From NCBI GenBank assembly GCA_033762255.1, contig JANRLT010000039.1:1-64000 (forward strand): DNA of 64,000 nucleotides, given 5' to 3'. A model generated the notes under the pieces. It did no database searches. It was not told the origin of the DNA and worked only from the letters and a program-made list of their open reading frames with translations. Shown here one piece after another: positions 49,459-56,615 of the stretch; within the stretch, counting starts at the first letter, position 1; every line of letters begins with the position of its first letter. The translations under genes were made by a program, and so were the position numbers. This DNA comes from Pirellulales bacterium. GTDB taxonomy: Bacteria > Planctomycetota > Planctomycetia > Pirellulales > JALHPA01.

Positions 49459-51279
49459 TTAATTGGTGGTGCCAGACAACAGGTTATTAGTGCCGCAGGG
49501 AATGGCCCCCACAATCGTTTGCAAGCCCTGTAGCGAAATAGGCTTGGTCACATACTGATGAAACCCCGCTTCTAGTGCCTGTTGACGCGCTCCATCCTGG
49601 CCGTATCCAGTAATCGCCACCAAATAAATATCGCTGGTTTCAGGAGACTTGCCTAAGAAACGGGCCACATCATATCCAGACATCCCCTCCGGCAGGCCAA
49701 TATCGCAAAGCACCAGATCGGGACGCTTTTCCTGACACAAATCAATTCCCGCCTGTCCACTCTGGGCCACGTACACGGTATGGCCCATGAGTTCCAGCAT
49801 TCGCCGCAACGGAAAAGCGGCGTCCCGGCGATCATCGATGATAACTACGGTGCATTGGCGTTGGGACTGGCGGCGGTCGGCGGCAACGGCAGGCAAGCGC
49901 GCGGGTTTTTCGATTCGCGGCAACCAAATTTGAAATTTAGAGCCTAGCCCCATGCCGGGACTGGAGGCGGCTATTTTTCCCCCGTGCAAATCGATCAATC
50001 CCCGGGCCAATGCCAATCCCAGCCCCAATCCCCCCCGTTTATAAACCGTGCCTCCCGGGCCTTGGGCAAACGGGTCAAAAATTAGCCGCAGGGTGGCCTC
50101 GTCCATGCCCTCTCCTTGATCCCGGATTTCAATCAAGGCGGAATCCGCTTGCGAACAAGTCAAAGCAATGGTTACCTCCTGGCCCCGGCGGGAAAATTTT
50201 ATCGCGTTATGCAACAGATTGCCAAACACTTGGAGCAGCCGCGCGCTGTCGGCTTCCACCCAAACATCTTCCGCCGGCATATCACATACTAAATTAACGC
50301 CATACTCTCGATCTGCTTTGTTAGTATCCGAAACCGCCCGCTCCAACAGCGCCTTCAAATCCAACGGTGCTTTTGTAACTTGCAATTTGTTATGCGAAAT
50401 GCGCGAAGCGTCCAACAAGTCATCCGCCAAACGTATGATGACATCGGTTTGTCGCTCCATGATGTGCTTTAGCTCCATTAATTCGGGGGGGAGTTCTTCC
50501 TGCAATTCCAAAACATCGATGGAATTCCGAATCGTAGCCAGGGGATTGCGCAATTCATGCCCCAACATAGCTAAAAAATTATTCTTAGCTTGATCCTGCT
50601 GTTGGAGATATTGGGCGAATTTATTCCGGATCTGATTGTCGCGGTATAAATAATAAAATCCTAAAAAAACCAACCCCACGCCAATGACCACAGCCGCCAC
50701 ATACAGCCGCCAGGCCCACGCCTTACTAAGGGCTATCTCCCCTTCCAACGCATGTTGGCGTTGTTTTTCGCGGGTTTCCAGCTTCGCCAACAGCAATCGG
50801 ATGGCATCCATTTCCGCTTTACCCCGATTGTTGGAAATATAGTTATGGGCGGCGGCTTTGCCATGCTGTTCGTAGATTTCGATCGAGTGGGCCATCTCGA
50901 CGAACTTTTGATTTACATGAATGGCGACCTGCTGAAGCGTCTCCAGAAATTCGACATCAGCCGCGCCGATTCGGCGCAAATGATTTATATGATCGTCTTT
51001 TTCTCGAATCGCCTGTAAGTAAGGGGCCAGGTATGTCTCGTTTCCCGTGATTTGATATCCCCGATGGCCCGTCTCGGCGTCTTGGACGGTGGATAATAAT
51101 TTGATCAGTTGGCGGGATACGCCAATGGAATGGGCATGCCGCTCCTGCATGGTGGATAACTTTACAATACTTTGATAATTCATCCACGTAAAGCTTACGA
51201 TAAAAACAAGCATCATGACCGCTACCAAAATAGCGGCGTTTAGCGAACGAGTGCCGATATAAGTTCCACGGAAAGGCAT
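49459..51279 (-). CDS. CHASE3 hybrid sensor histidine kinase
   Basis: The 606-residue inner-membrane kinase has a helix at about 14-33, a CHASE3 sensor (QDAETGHRGYQITGNETYLA) and a second helix (VAAVVIGVGLVFLGFYYLYR). HisKA contains NFLAMLGHELRNPLATIRNS (phosphoacceptor His241); HATPase motifs are NLLHNAIKF, DQGEGMDE and GGLGLGLALARGL. A C-terminal receiver has DDRRD and DLVLCDIGLPEG with the phosphoacceptor Asp. CHASE3 senses an unknown extracytoplasmic stimulus. Hybrid kinases pass phosphate His-Asp to an HPt protein; one is encoded at 53026-53904. The start at 51279 is chosen over an upstream TTG; it is 211 nt from the divergent activator gene. Confidence 0.9.
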   Translation of the reverse strand: MPFRGTYIGTRSLNAAILVAVMMLVFIVSFTWMNYQSIVKLSTMQERHAHSIGVSRQLIKLLSTVQDAETGHRGYQITGNETYLAPYLQAIREKDDHINHLRRIGAADVEFLETLQQVAIHVNQKFVEMAHSIEIYEQHGKAAAHNYISNNRGKAEMDAIRLLLAKLETREKQRQHALEGEIALSKAWAWRLYVAAVVIGVGLVFLGFYYLYRDNQIRNKFAQYLQQQDQAKNNFLAMLGHELRNPLATIRNSIDVLELQEELPPELMELKHIMERQTDVIIRLADDLLDASRISHNKLQVTKAPLDLKALLERAVSDTNKADREYGVNLVCDMPAEDVWVEADSARLLQVFGNLLHNAIKFSRRGQEVTIALTCSQADSALIEIRDQGEGMDEATLRLIFDPFAQGPGGTVYKRGGLGLGLALARGLIDLHGGKIAASSPGMGLGSKFQIWLPRIEKPARLPAVAADRRQSQRQCTVVIIDDRRDAAFPLRRMLELMGHTVYVAQSGQAGIDLCQEKRPDLVLCDIGLPEGMSGYDVARFLGKSPETSDIYLVAITGYGQDGARQQALEAGFHQYVTKPISLQGLQTIVGAIPCGTNNLLSGTTN

Positions 51280-51490
51280 TGGTGTAAAAAAAATTACTAT
51301 AAATTCGCCACTGACGTCCAATTTGCCCCGTGTTTAACGCACAAGGGGTTTTATTACCTCCAACTAATTTGGTATACTGCGATCATGAATTATTGAGGAT
51401 TGTCTGAATATTTTACAAGACGTACCGTAATATCTTTTTACTCCCCCCTAGCGGCTATGCGCTTTTCCGCACTTATAGCCCCCATTTTCC

Positions 51491-53029
51491 ATGCCCAAGA
51501 TTCTCGTCATTGATGATGACCGCACCGTCAGGTATTTGGCAAAGCAAGCTTTGCTGGGGTTGAATTGTGAATTGCTGGAAGCTGATAATGCCGAGACCGG
51601 ATTGCGGCTTTTACGCAAGGAACAGCCGGATGTCATATTATTAGACATTATTTTGCCGGATTTGTCGGGGCTGGAAGCCTATCACAAATTTCACGCCCTG
51701 GATTCAAAGCTGCCGGTCATTTTTATGACCTCCATGGAGAGCAGCGAGATCGCCATCCAAGCGATGAGCCTGGGAGCGTATGACTTTGTCATGAAGCCGC
51801 TGGATGTGAAATTATTGCTCCCGTTGGTTCAACAGGCGTTGGAAATTCGCCGCCTCATGCACGTGCCGGTAGCTCTTCCGGGGGGGAGCGGACTCCCCGA
51901 AAGTGCGGATCGGATTGTCGGCCGCAGCGCGGTGATGCAATCCGTTTATAAAGCCATTGGCAGGGTCGCGCAGCAAAATGTCACGGTGCTCATCCGCGGC
52001 GAAAGCGGCACGGGCAAGGAATTGGTGGCCCGGGCGATTTATCAGCATAGCAACCGGTCGGACGGTCCTTTTTTAGCCGTAAATTGCGCGGCTATCCCCG
52101 ACGCCCTTTTGGAAAGCGAATTATTTGGCCATGAAAAAGGCTCATTTACGGGGGCGGATCAGCGCCGGATTGGCAAATTTGAACAATGCCACGGCGGTAC
52201 GCTATTTTTAGACGAAATTGGCGATATGTCGCTGCTGCTCCAGGCTAAAATGCTGCGCGTGCTGCAACAACAGCAATTTGAGCGGATTGGCGGCAATCAT
52301 ACCATCACCACCGATGTGCGAATTATCACGGCCACAAATCGCGATCTTGAGCAAATGGTGGAGGCCCGCGAATTCCGGGCTGATTTGTATTATCGCCTGA
52401 GCGGATTTACCATTCACCTTCCCCCGTTACGCGAACGTCCAGCCGATGTCCCGCTATTATTGGAGCATTTTTTACGAATTTATTCATCCACGCTCAATAA
52501 AGACGTCAGCGGATTCTCTCAAGAGGTCCGCGATCTGCTCCAAAACTATTCCTGGCCGGGTAATATCCGCGAATTGCAAAATGTGGTGCGCCAAGCGTTG
52601 CTCAGCACGATTGGGCCAGTGCTATTGCCCGAATTTTTGCCCTCCAGCTTAACCCGTCCGGTAAAAAACCCCGAACCGTCGACCACCTCTGGCATAAACC
52701 CATTTAAGCCCGCCGGCTCACCGGTCTTCCACGCGCAACACGCCACCGAGGAAAAACCGGCCGCAAACGTGGATCAATTAGGCTCGGAAATCGCCCACCT
52801 CTTAATTCAAAACCAAGAAAATGTTTACGAAAAAGCACTGCTGGCGATGGAGCGTTTTTTGCTAACCCGCGTCTTGGAACAGACACAGGGCAATTTGTCG
52901 CATACGGCTAGAATTTTAGGCATTACCCGCGGGAGCCTACGCAATAAAATTAAGTCCGCCAGTATTCAAATAGATAAGCACGTGAAAATTGATGATCTCG
53001 AAAGCGAAAACACATTGGAAGAAAATTAA
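51491..53029 (+). CDS. NtrC-family sigma-54 activator response regulator
   Basis: The 512-residue protein has a receiver (IDDDRTVR, Asp52 in [11 protein letters not shown], Thr80, Lys102), an AAA+ domain with Walker [17 protein letters not shown] (170-177), [20 protein letters not shown] and Walker [14 protein letters not shown], then [12 protein letters not shown] and a C-terminal Fis-type helix-turn-helix ([20 protein letters not shown]). The sigma-54-contact loop reads GSFTGA in place of GAFTGA. This is the only sigma-54 activator in the window and sits among sigma-54 promoter matches. It is divergent from the CHASE3 kinase and overlaps the HPt gene by 4 nt at the 3' end (convergent). It should receive phosphate through the HPt protein. 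Confidence 0.9.
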   Translation: MPKILVIDDDRTVRYLAKQALLGLNCELLEADNAETGLRLLRKEQPDVILLDIILPDLSGLEAYHKFHALDSKLPVIFMTSMESSEIAIQAMSLGAYDFVMKPLDVKLLLPLVQQALEIRRLMHVPVALPGGSGLPESADRIVGRSAVMQSVYKAIGRVAQQNVTVLIRGESGTGKELVARAIYQHSNRSDGPFLAVNCAAIPDALLESELFGHEKGSFTGADQRRIGKFEQCHGGTLFLDEIGDMSLLLQAKMLRVLQQQQFERIGGNHTITTDVRIITATNRDLEQMVEAREFRADLYYRLSGFTIHLPPLRERPADVPLLLEHFLRIYSSTLNKDVSGFSQEVRDLLQNYSWPGNIRELQNVVRQALLSTIGPVLLPEFLPSSLTRPVKNPEPSTTSGINPFKPAGSPVFHAQHATEEKPAANVDQLGSEIAHLLIQNQENVYEKALLAMERFLLTRVLEQTQGNLSHTARILGITRGSLRNKIKSASIQIDKHVKIDDLESENTLEEN

Positions 53030-53904
53030 ACTTTTCTCCCCAATTCCCCCTCTTGGGGGTGATGCTCCACCAGGGCCGCCGCCAAATGCGAAACTTCCTG
53101 TTCCACATCATTTAAAATCTTAGTCAAGAATTCAGGATCGGGCGAGGCGATTTGTGACTGAAGTTCCATTTCTTGCAAAACCGACTGGCAGCGTTCCGCC
53201 CCAAAATTTGCCACCAGCCCCTTAAGACTGTGGGCCGCGCGATGCGCGCGTACCCAATCATGACGTCGCACCGCGCCTCGCATTTCGTCCAGCAATCCTG
53301 GAAAATCCTCGTAAAAGAACGTGATTAAATTACCCAGCAACTGCTGGTCCCCACCCAAACGGTCCAAGCTCGCGGGAATATTGATAATAGGTAGCTGGGG
53401 CGTGGTCATAGCTGCATCCTCGTGTAAACCTTCTGCCGAATGGGCTGGGGATGGGGTAGGGGACGCTTTCAAAATGTTCCCGATCAATTCCAAAAGAGAT
53501 TGTACCGCAAAAGGTTTTTCAATAAAGGCATCCGCCCCCACCGCCACAAACCGTTCATAATCGTATTTTTGCCGCCGCGCGGTCGTGGCGATAATCGGCA
53601 CGTGCTTATCACCTTCTAAAACACGCAGGATGGATGTCGTCTGCAAGCCATCCAACAATGGCATTTGCAGATCGATAATGATCACATGGGGCACCTGCTC
53701 CTTTACTTCGCGAATAGCCCTAATTCCGTTGGAAGCTATCCGCACGCGATACCCCGCGCCGCTCAATATTTGAAACAAATACTTTTGCGTGGCCGGGGTA
53801 TCCTCTACCACAAGCACATCAACAGGCTGGGCGGGCGGCGTAGCGCCTTCCAAATAGGGGGGGATCGAAGGCATTGCCCAGGTAGTTTGTAAGTCAGTTG
53901 ACAT
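53026..53904 (-). CDS. Receiver-HPt phosphotransfer protein
   Basis: The 292-residue soluble protein carries an N-terminal receiver (VDVLVVEDTPATQKYLFQIL, phosphoacceptor Asp78 in VIIIDLQMP, Lys130 in AFIEKPF) and a C-terminal HPt domain with HRAAHSLKGLVANFG (His225, motif H-S-L-K-G). HPt domains carry phosphate from a hybrid-kinase receiver to a final receiver. With the two hybrid kinases and the NtrC-type activator encoded here, all components of a multistep phosphorelay are present. ATG 53904 was chosen; a GTG 27 nt upstream is possible. A weak sigma-54-like site is at 53966-53981. Confidence 0.85.
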   Translation of the reverse strand: MSTDLQTTWAMPSIPPYLEGATPPAQPVDVLVVEDTPATQKYLFQILSGAGYRVRIASNGIRAIREVKEQVPHVIIIDLQMPLLDGLQTTSILRVLEGDKHVPIIATTARRQKYDYERFVAVGADAFIEKPFAVQSLLELIGNILKASPTPSPAHSAEGLHEDAAMTTPQLPIINIPASLDRLGGDQQLLGNLITFFYEDFPGLLDEMRGAVRRHDWVRAHRAAHSLKGLVANFGAERCQSVLQEMELQSQIASPDPEFLTKILNDVEQEVSHLAAALVEHHPQEGELGRKV

Positions 53905-53965
53905 AAGTGGCCCGTGGCAAAACTCACCCACTCAGGCAGCTTTTCCGTAGTTTAATAATAGAGGT

Positions 53966-53981
53966 CGCAAATGTCATACCA
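53966..53981 (-). promoter_or_regulatory. Weak sigma-54-like site upstream of the receiver-HPt gene
   Basis: On the minus strand TGGTATGACATTTGCG keeps GG-N10-GC and TTGC but differs from TGGCACG at two positions. It lies 63 nt before the start codon. The gene-free stretch 53905-54259 otherwise holds the BON promoter and its upstream inverted repeat. Confidence 0.4.
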
Positions 53982-54113
53982 TTACAATTACACCAATATA
54001 TGCGTAACTAATTTCTTGATTTGTTTGGGCGTTAGGGCATAAATTGCGGAATAATGCATAATTTTATTGTCCAATATATTATTCCCTGGAGCCGGATCGC
54101 CCACGATGATTTT

Positions 54114-54140
54114 TTACTGGGCATCTTTATTAACCAGTAA
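54114..54140. promoter_or_regulatory. Candidate activator site for the BON promoter
   Basis: TTACTGG (54114-54120) and CCAGTAA (54134-54140) form a 7-bp inverted repeat with a 13-nt spacer, centred about 66 nt upstream of the -24 element at 54193. Position and symmetry fit an NtrC-type enhancer; the half-site resembles that at 48259-48269. Confidence 0.45.
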
Positions 54141-54192
54141 TCCGCTAGCACAACTGGGCAAAATGTCTTTTGTCGGAGGAATTGCATATTTT

Positions 54193-54208
54193 TGGCATTA
54201 ATTTTGCT
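54193..54208 (+). promoter_or_regulatory. Sigma-54 promoter of the BON-like gene
   Basis: TGGCATTAATTTTGCT keeps TGGCA, TTGC and the GG-N10-GC spacing; only positions 6-7 differ from TGGCACG. It is 52 nt before the start codon at 54260. Confidence 0.75.
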
Positions 54209-54259
54209 CTATTAATAAATTATTTCAAAAATTTCTACTTTAGGATCATCAAATACACC

Positions 54260-54571
54260 ATGGTTAAGGAAATACATGATGTTCCCTTTTCGGGGGGGAT
54301 CAAGCAATCTGCGGGGTTACTAGGGAGCGAAGAGCGGGAACTGCGATTACAGGCGGAGTTCATCCGCCAGCTATCAATCGTTTTTCCGGTTTTAGCACGC
54401 GCGTTGTACGTCCAGGTGGATAGCCAGCGGCAGGAATTGACTTTGGCCGGTCGGCTACCCACCTTCTACATAAAGCAACTTCTTTATCGCTTTTGTAGCC
54501 GACAATTGCCAGAATATCGATTGATTGACCGATTACAGGTCGATCAACATTCCAACTGGCCACTGAGTTAA
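54260..54571 (+). CDS. BON-like domain protein
   Basis: The 103-residue protein ends with a BON-type alpha-beta pattern: ALYVQVDSQRQELTLAGRLP, TFYIKQLLYRFCSRQLPEYR and LIDRLQV. BON domains bind phospholipid or polysaccharide and are typical of osmotically induced envelope proteins such as OsmY; here only one is seen and no signal peptide. An in-frame start 30 codons upstream (54170) would include AT-rich sequence between the promoter and the ATG, so 54260 is preferred. The ribosome binding site is weak. A hairpin at 54648-54683 follows. Confidence 0.6.
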   Translation: MVKEIHDVPFSGGIKQSAGLLGSEERELRLQAEFIRQLSIVFPVLARALYVQVDSQRQELTLAGRLPTFYIKQLLYRFCSRQLPEYRLIDRLQVDQHSNWPLS

Positions 54572-54647
54572 CCCCAGGCTACACAAAGAACTGTTTTGGC
54601 CGTCCGGGGAATTCCTCTTCTAACATTCGACATTTCGTCAAAAATAA

Positions 54648-54683
54648 ATGGCCGAGGTCAAACCCGCGTTTAACCCCGGCCAT
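54648..54683 (+). terminator. Hairpin terminator after the BON gene
   Basis: ATGGCCG (54648-54654) pairs with CGGCCAT (54677-54683); an inner GGT/ACC pair extends it. The following sequence is A/T-rich with short T runs only, so termination strength is uncertain. Confidence 0.5.
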
Positions 54684-54856
54684 CTTATAAAATAAATTTA
54701 CTTTTCCGCCCTGGTGACTCGTGCTGTGTCAACATTGAGTATTGACTACTCCGAAAAGCTGTAGTCCACTGCCTTCATGTCCAAAACGTGGGCGAGCACT
54801 CAGGGGCTAATTCGTCCGACTTGCGACTTTAGCACCGACACCACGCTCACCCATGC

Positions 54857-54943
54857 CTAACTCGTCAACCAATAAATGAGTAACAGCAAAGGAAGTGGAA
54901 TTCCGATCACCCACAGCATGGCAAACAAAAATTTCTTTCCCAT
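54857..54943 (-). CDS. 28-residue single-helix membrane protein
   Basis: The frame encodes MGKKFLFAMLWVIGIPLPLL followed by LLIYWLTS: a short basic start and one membrane helix. AGGTGG lies about 6 nt before the ATG at 54943. It follows the DUF892 gene by 48 nt on the same strand and would be the last gene of that operon. Many stress-induced short membrane proteins in bacteria have this size; no family is claimed. Confidence 0.65.
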   Translation of the reverse strand: MGKKFLFAMLWVIGIPLPLLLLIYWLTS

Positions 54944-54991
54944 GGTCCACCTAAAAGTAAACAAATCTCCGGTTGCTACGCGGGGTTTCGA

Positions 54992-55501
54992 TTAACCTTC
55001 CGCTTCCTCGGTCAAGGCCTCGACATTGATAATCGACTCCGCCAATTCGGTGAGCAGCTTATCCGTGGCTCCCTCTTCCTGCAGGCTTTCATCCAATAAA
55101 CTGGCCACATTTTCATGACCCAACAAAGTGGCAAAAGTGCGGGCCACGCCGTACGCGGCGATTTCATAGTGTTCCACCCGTTGGGCGGCGGAAATCAGGG
55201 CGGCATCCAGCAAATCCGGTTCAACATCCATTTTCATCAGTTCCGCCCCCTCTTCCAACAATCCTTGCATTCCCACGCAAGTGTGCCCCGACAACCTTAA
55301 TTCCAATTCGCTAGCAATTTGGTCCAAACGTTCCACTTGGCCTTGTGTTTCCTCCAAATGGTGGGCAAAGGCTTCGCGCAATTTTTCATTGTCCGCCGCC
55401 TTGGCCATTTTGGGCAGGGCTTTTAACAGTTGCTTTTCGGCACTATAAATGTCCTTCAGTTCGTGTAAAAACAAGTCGTCAAAGGTGTTTAACTTTTTCA
55501 T
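54992..55501 (-). CDS. Ferritin-like DUF892 (YciE/YciF) protein
   Basis: The 169-residue helical protein has the DUF892 pattern: FDDLFLHELKDIYSAEKQLL, KALPKMAKAADNEKLREAFA and RVEHYEIAAYGVARTFATLL with E-x-x-H metal-ligand positions. YciE/YciF proteins are ferritin-like, bind a di-metal centre and are induced by osmotic or stationary-phase stress. GGAGC precedes the ATG. It is 53 nt downstream of the lipoprotein gene, in an operon read from the sigma-54 site at 55957-55972. Confidence 0.9.
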   Translation of the reverse strand: MKKLNTFDDLFLHELKDIYSAEKQLLKALPKMAKAADNEKLREAFAHHLEETQGQVERLDQIASELELRLSGHTCVGMQGLLEEGAELMKMDVEPDLLDAALISAAQRVEHYEIAAYGVARTFATLLGHENVASLLDESLQEEGATDKLLTELAESIINVEALTEEAEG

Positions 55502-55554
55502 CGATCGTGCTCCATGATTAAGGGGTGAGGACCCGGGAAATGCCAGGTGATGAC

Positions 55555-55872
55555 TTACGGATTTTGATTGGGGACGGCGTTGGCCGCTTCGGCCTTTTCT
55601 TTTTGGATTTTTTCGGCTTCGGCGCGTTGTGCTTCTTGCAATTCTTGTTGCTTGTCAACGATTTTTTCATTGGCATTTTGCTGCGCTTGCCGTACATCCG
55701 TCGTGGCATCTTCCTTGGCATTTTGCAGCTCATTTTGTTTGTCAAGCATTTTCTTCTTGGCGTCCACTTCGGCTTGACGCACATCTTGCTTTTCCGACTG
55801 GGGGTCTTTCGCGCATCCCGCCAGACCGAACACGCATAAGCCGATCGCCGTTAAATTCAAACAACGTAACAT
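55555..55872 (-). CDS. Small lipoprotein with a coiled-coil body
   Basis: The 105-residue protein has a lipoprotein signal (LTAIGLCVFGLAGCAKDPQS; lipobox L-A-G-C) and a coiled coil rich in Glu, Gln, Lys and Asp (RQAEVDAKKKMLDKQNELQN). It should be anchored to a membrane by the acylated Cys and could act as an envelope spacer, as Lpp does. It is first in the operon with DUF892 and the 28-residue membrane protein. A sigma-54 promoter lies at 55957-55972, 85 nt upstream. Confidence 0.8.
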   Translation of the reverse strand: MLRCLNLTAIGLCVFGLAGCAKDPQSEKQDVRQAEVDAKKKMLDKQNELQNAKEDATTDVRQAQQNANEKIVDKQQELQEAQRAEAEKIQKEKAEAANAVPNQNP

Positions 55873-55956
55873 GGATTAATCCTCGCAAAAAAACGGTGTT
55901 ATCAACCGCCCATGATTGTTGCGCTACAAAACTGCAACGGCGGTACTTTAACCAAA

Positions 55957-55972
55957 AGCAAGTTGCATGCCA
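55957..55972 (-). promoter_or_regulatory. Sigma-54 promoter of the lipoprotein-DUF892 operon
   Basis: On the minus strand TGGCATGCAACTTGCT, with one difference from TGGCACG-N4-TTGC[AT]. It is divergent from the site at 56287-56302; both lie in the gene-free stretch 55873-56358. Confidence 0.8.
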
Positions 55973-56135
55973 GAAGTGGTTTGGCGCTTAAATGAAGTTG
56001 CGTTGCTCTGCTCTATTCCAGAACAATGGATGTATTGTCAGTTGTTTGATTTTCGGTCTAGTGAAACTGGGTGTTTTTGTTTAAGCAAACGGCAAGAATG
56101 ACTACTTTTGCCTTGAGTTTCTAAGGGAATGTTTT

Positions 56136-56158
56136 AGCCTTGTTTCAAGGCTTTTGGT
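56136..56158 (+). terminator. Weak hairpin in the divergent promoter region
   Basis: AGCCTTG (56136-56142) pairs with CAAGGCT (56146-56152), loop TTT, then TTTGGTTG. It may stop stray transcription between the two divergent promoters, or be part of a regulatory region. Confidence 0.4.
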
Positions 56159-56286
56159 TGAAATTTGATCAGTTTGGTAGCTTGTATATCAGACTTGACA
56201 GCAACTTTTATGTAAAACTCGTGGTTGAGCTAAGCACAATCTCCCACGGGGTTAAATGGGACTACGGAAATGAGCTGGATTGGCAA

Positions 56287-56302
56287 TGGCATGTTATTTG
56301 CC
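56287..56302 (+). promoter_or_regulatory. Sigma-54 promoter of the CsbD2-permease operon
   Basis: TGGCATGTTATTTGCC keeps TGGCA-G, TTGC and GG-N10-GC; one C-to-T change and a final C. It is 57 nt before the CsbD2 start codon. Confidence 0.75.
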
Positions 56303-56358
56303 TTTACTAACTGTAGAAGGAATTTGCAGTTAGACTATCCTTCCGAAAGGAAAGTACC

Positions 56359-56571
56359 ATGAAATGGGATACGATTCAGGCCAATTGGACCGAATTAAAG
56401 GGTAGAGTGGTGGAGTTTTGGGGACGGATCACAGAGGACGACCTAAGCATCATTCAAGGCAAACGCGACCAGCTCATCGCATTACTCCGACGATATTATG
56501 GTTTGAGTCAGGATGAAGCTGAGCATGAAGTCTGCAAATTTCAAAAGCAATGCGATGTCGAATTAATCTAA
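56359..56571 (+). CDS. CsbD-family stress protein
   Basis: The 70-residue protein reads MKWDTIQANWTELKGRVVEF then WGRITEDDLSIIQGKRDQLI, the CsbD family pattern (W-x-x-L-K-G, D-D-L, I-x-G-x-x-x-Q-L). It is the size of normal CsbD proteins. GAAAGGAA precedes the ATG. It shares the promoter with the permease gene 44 nt downstream. With the CsbD-TM protein at 47539-48087 this makes two CsbD paralogues in the same regulon candidate. Confidence 0.9.
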   Translation: MKWDTIQANWTELKGRVVEFWGRITEDDLSIIQGKRDQLIALLRRYYGLSQDEAEHEVCKFQKQCDVELI

Positions 56572-56615
56572 TGGCATAATTTTTCCCCGCCTCTTAAAAG
56601 AAGCAAAATAGTCCA

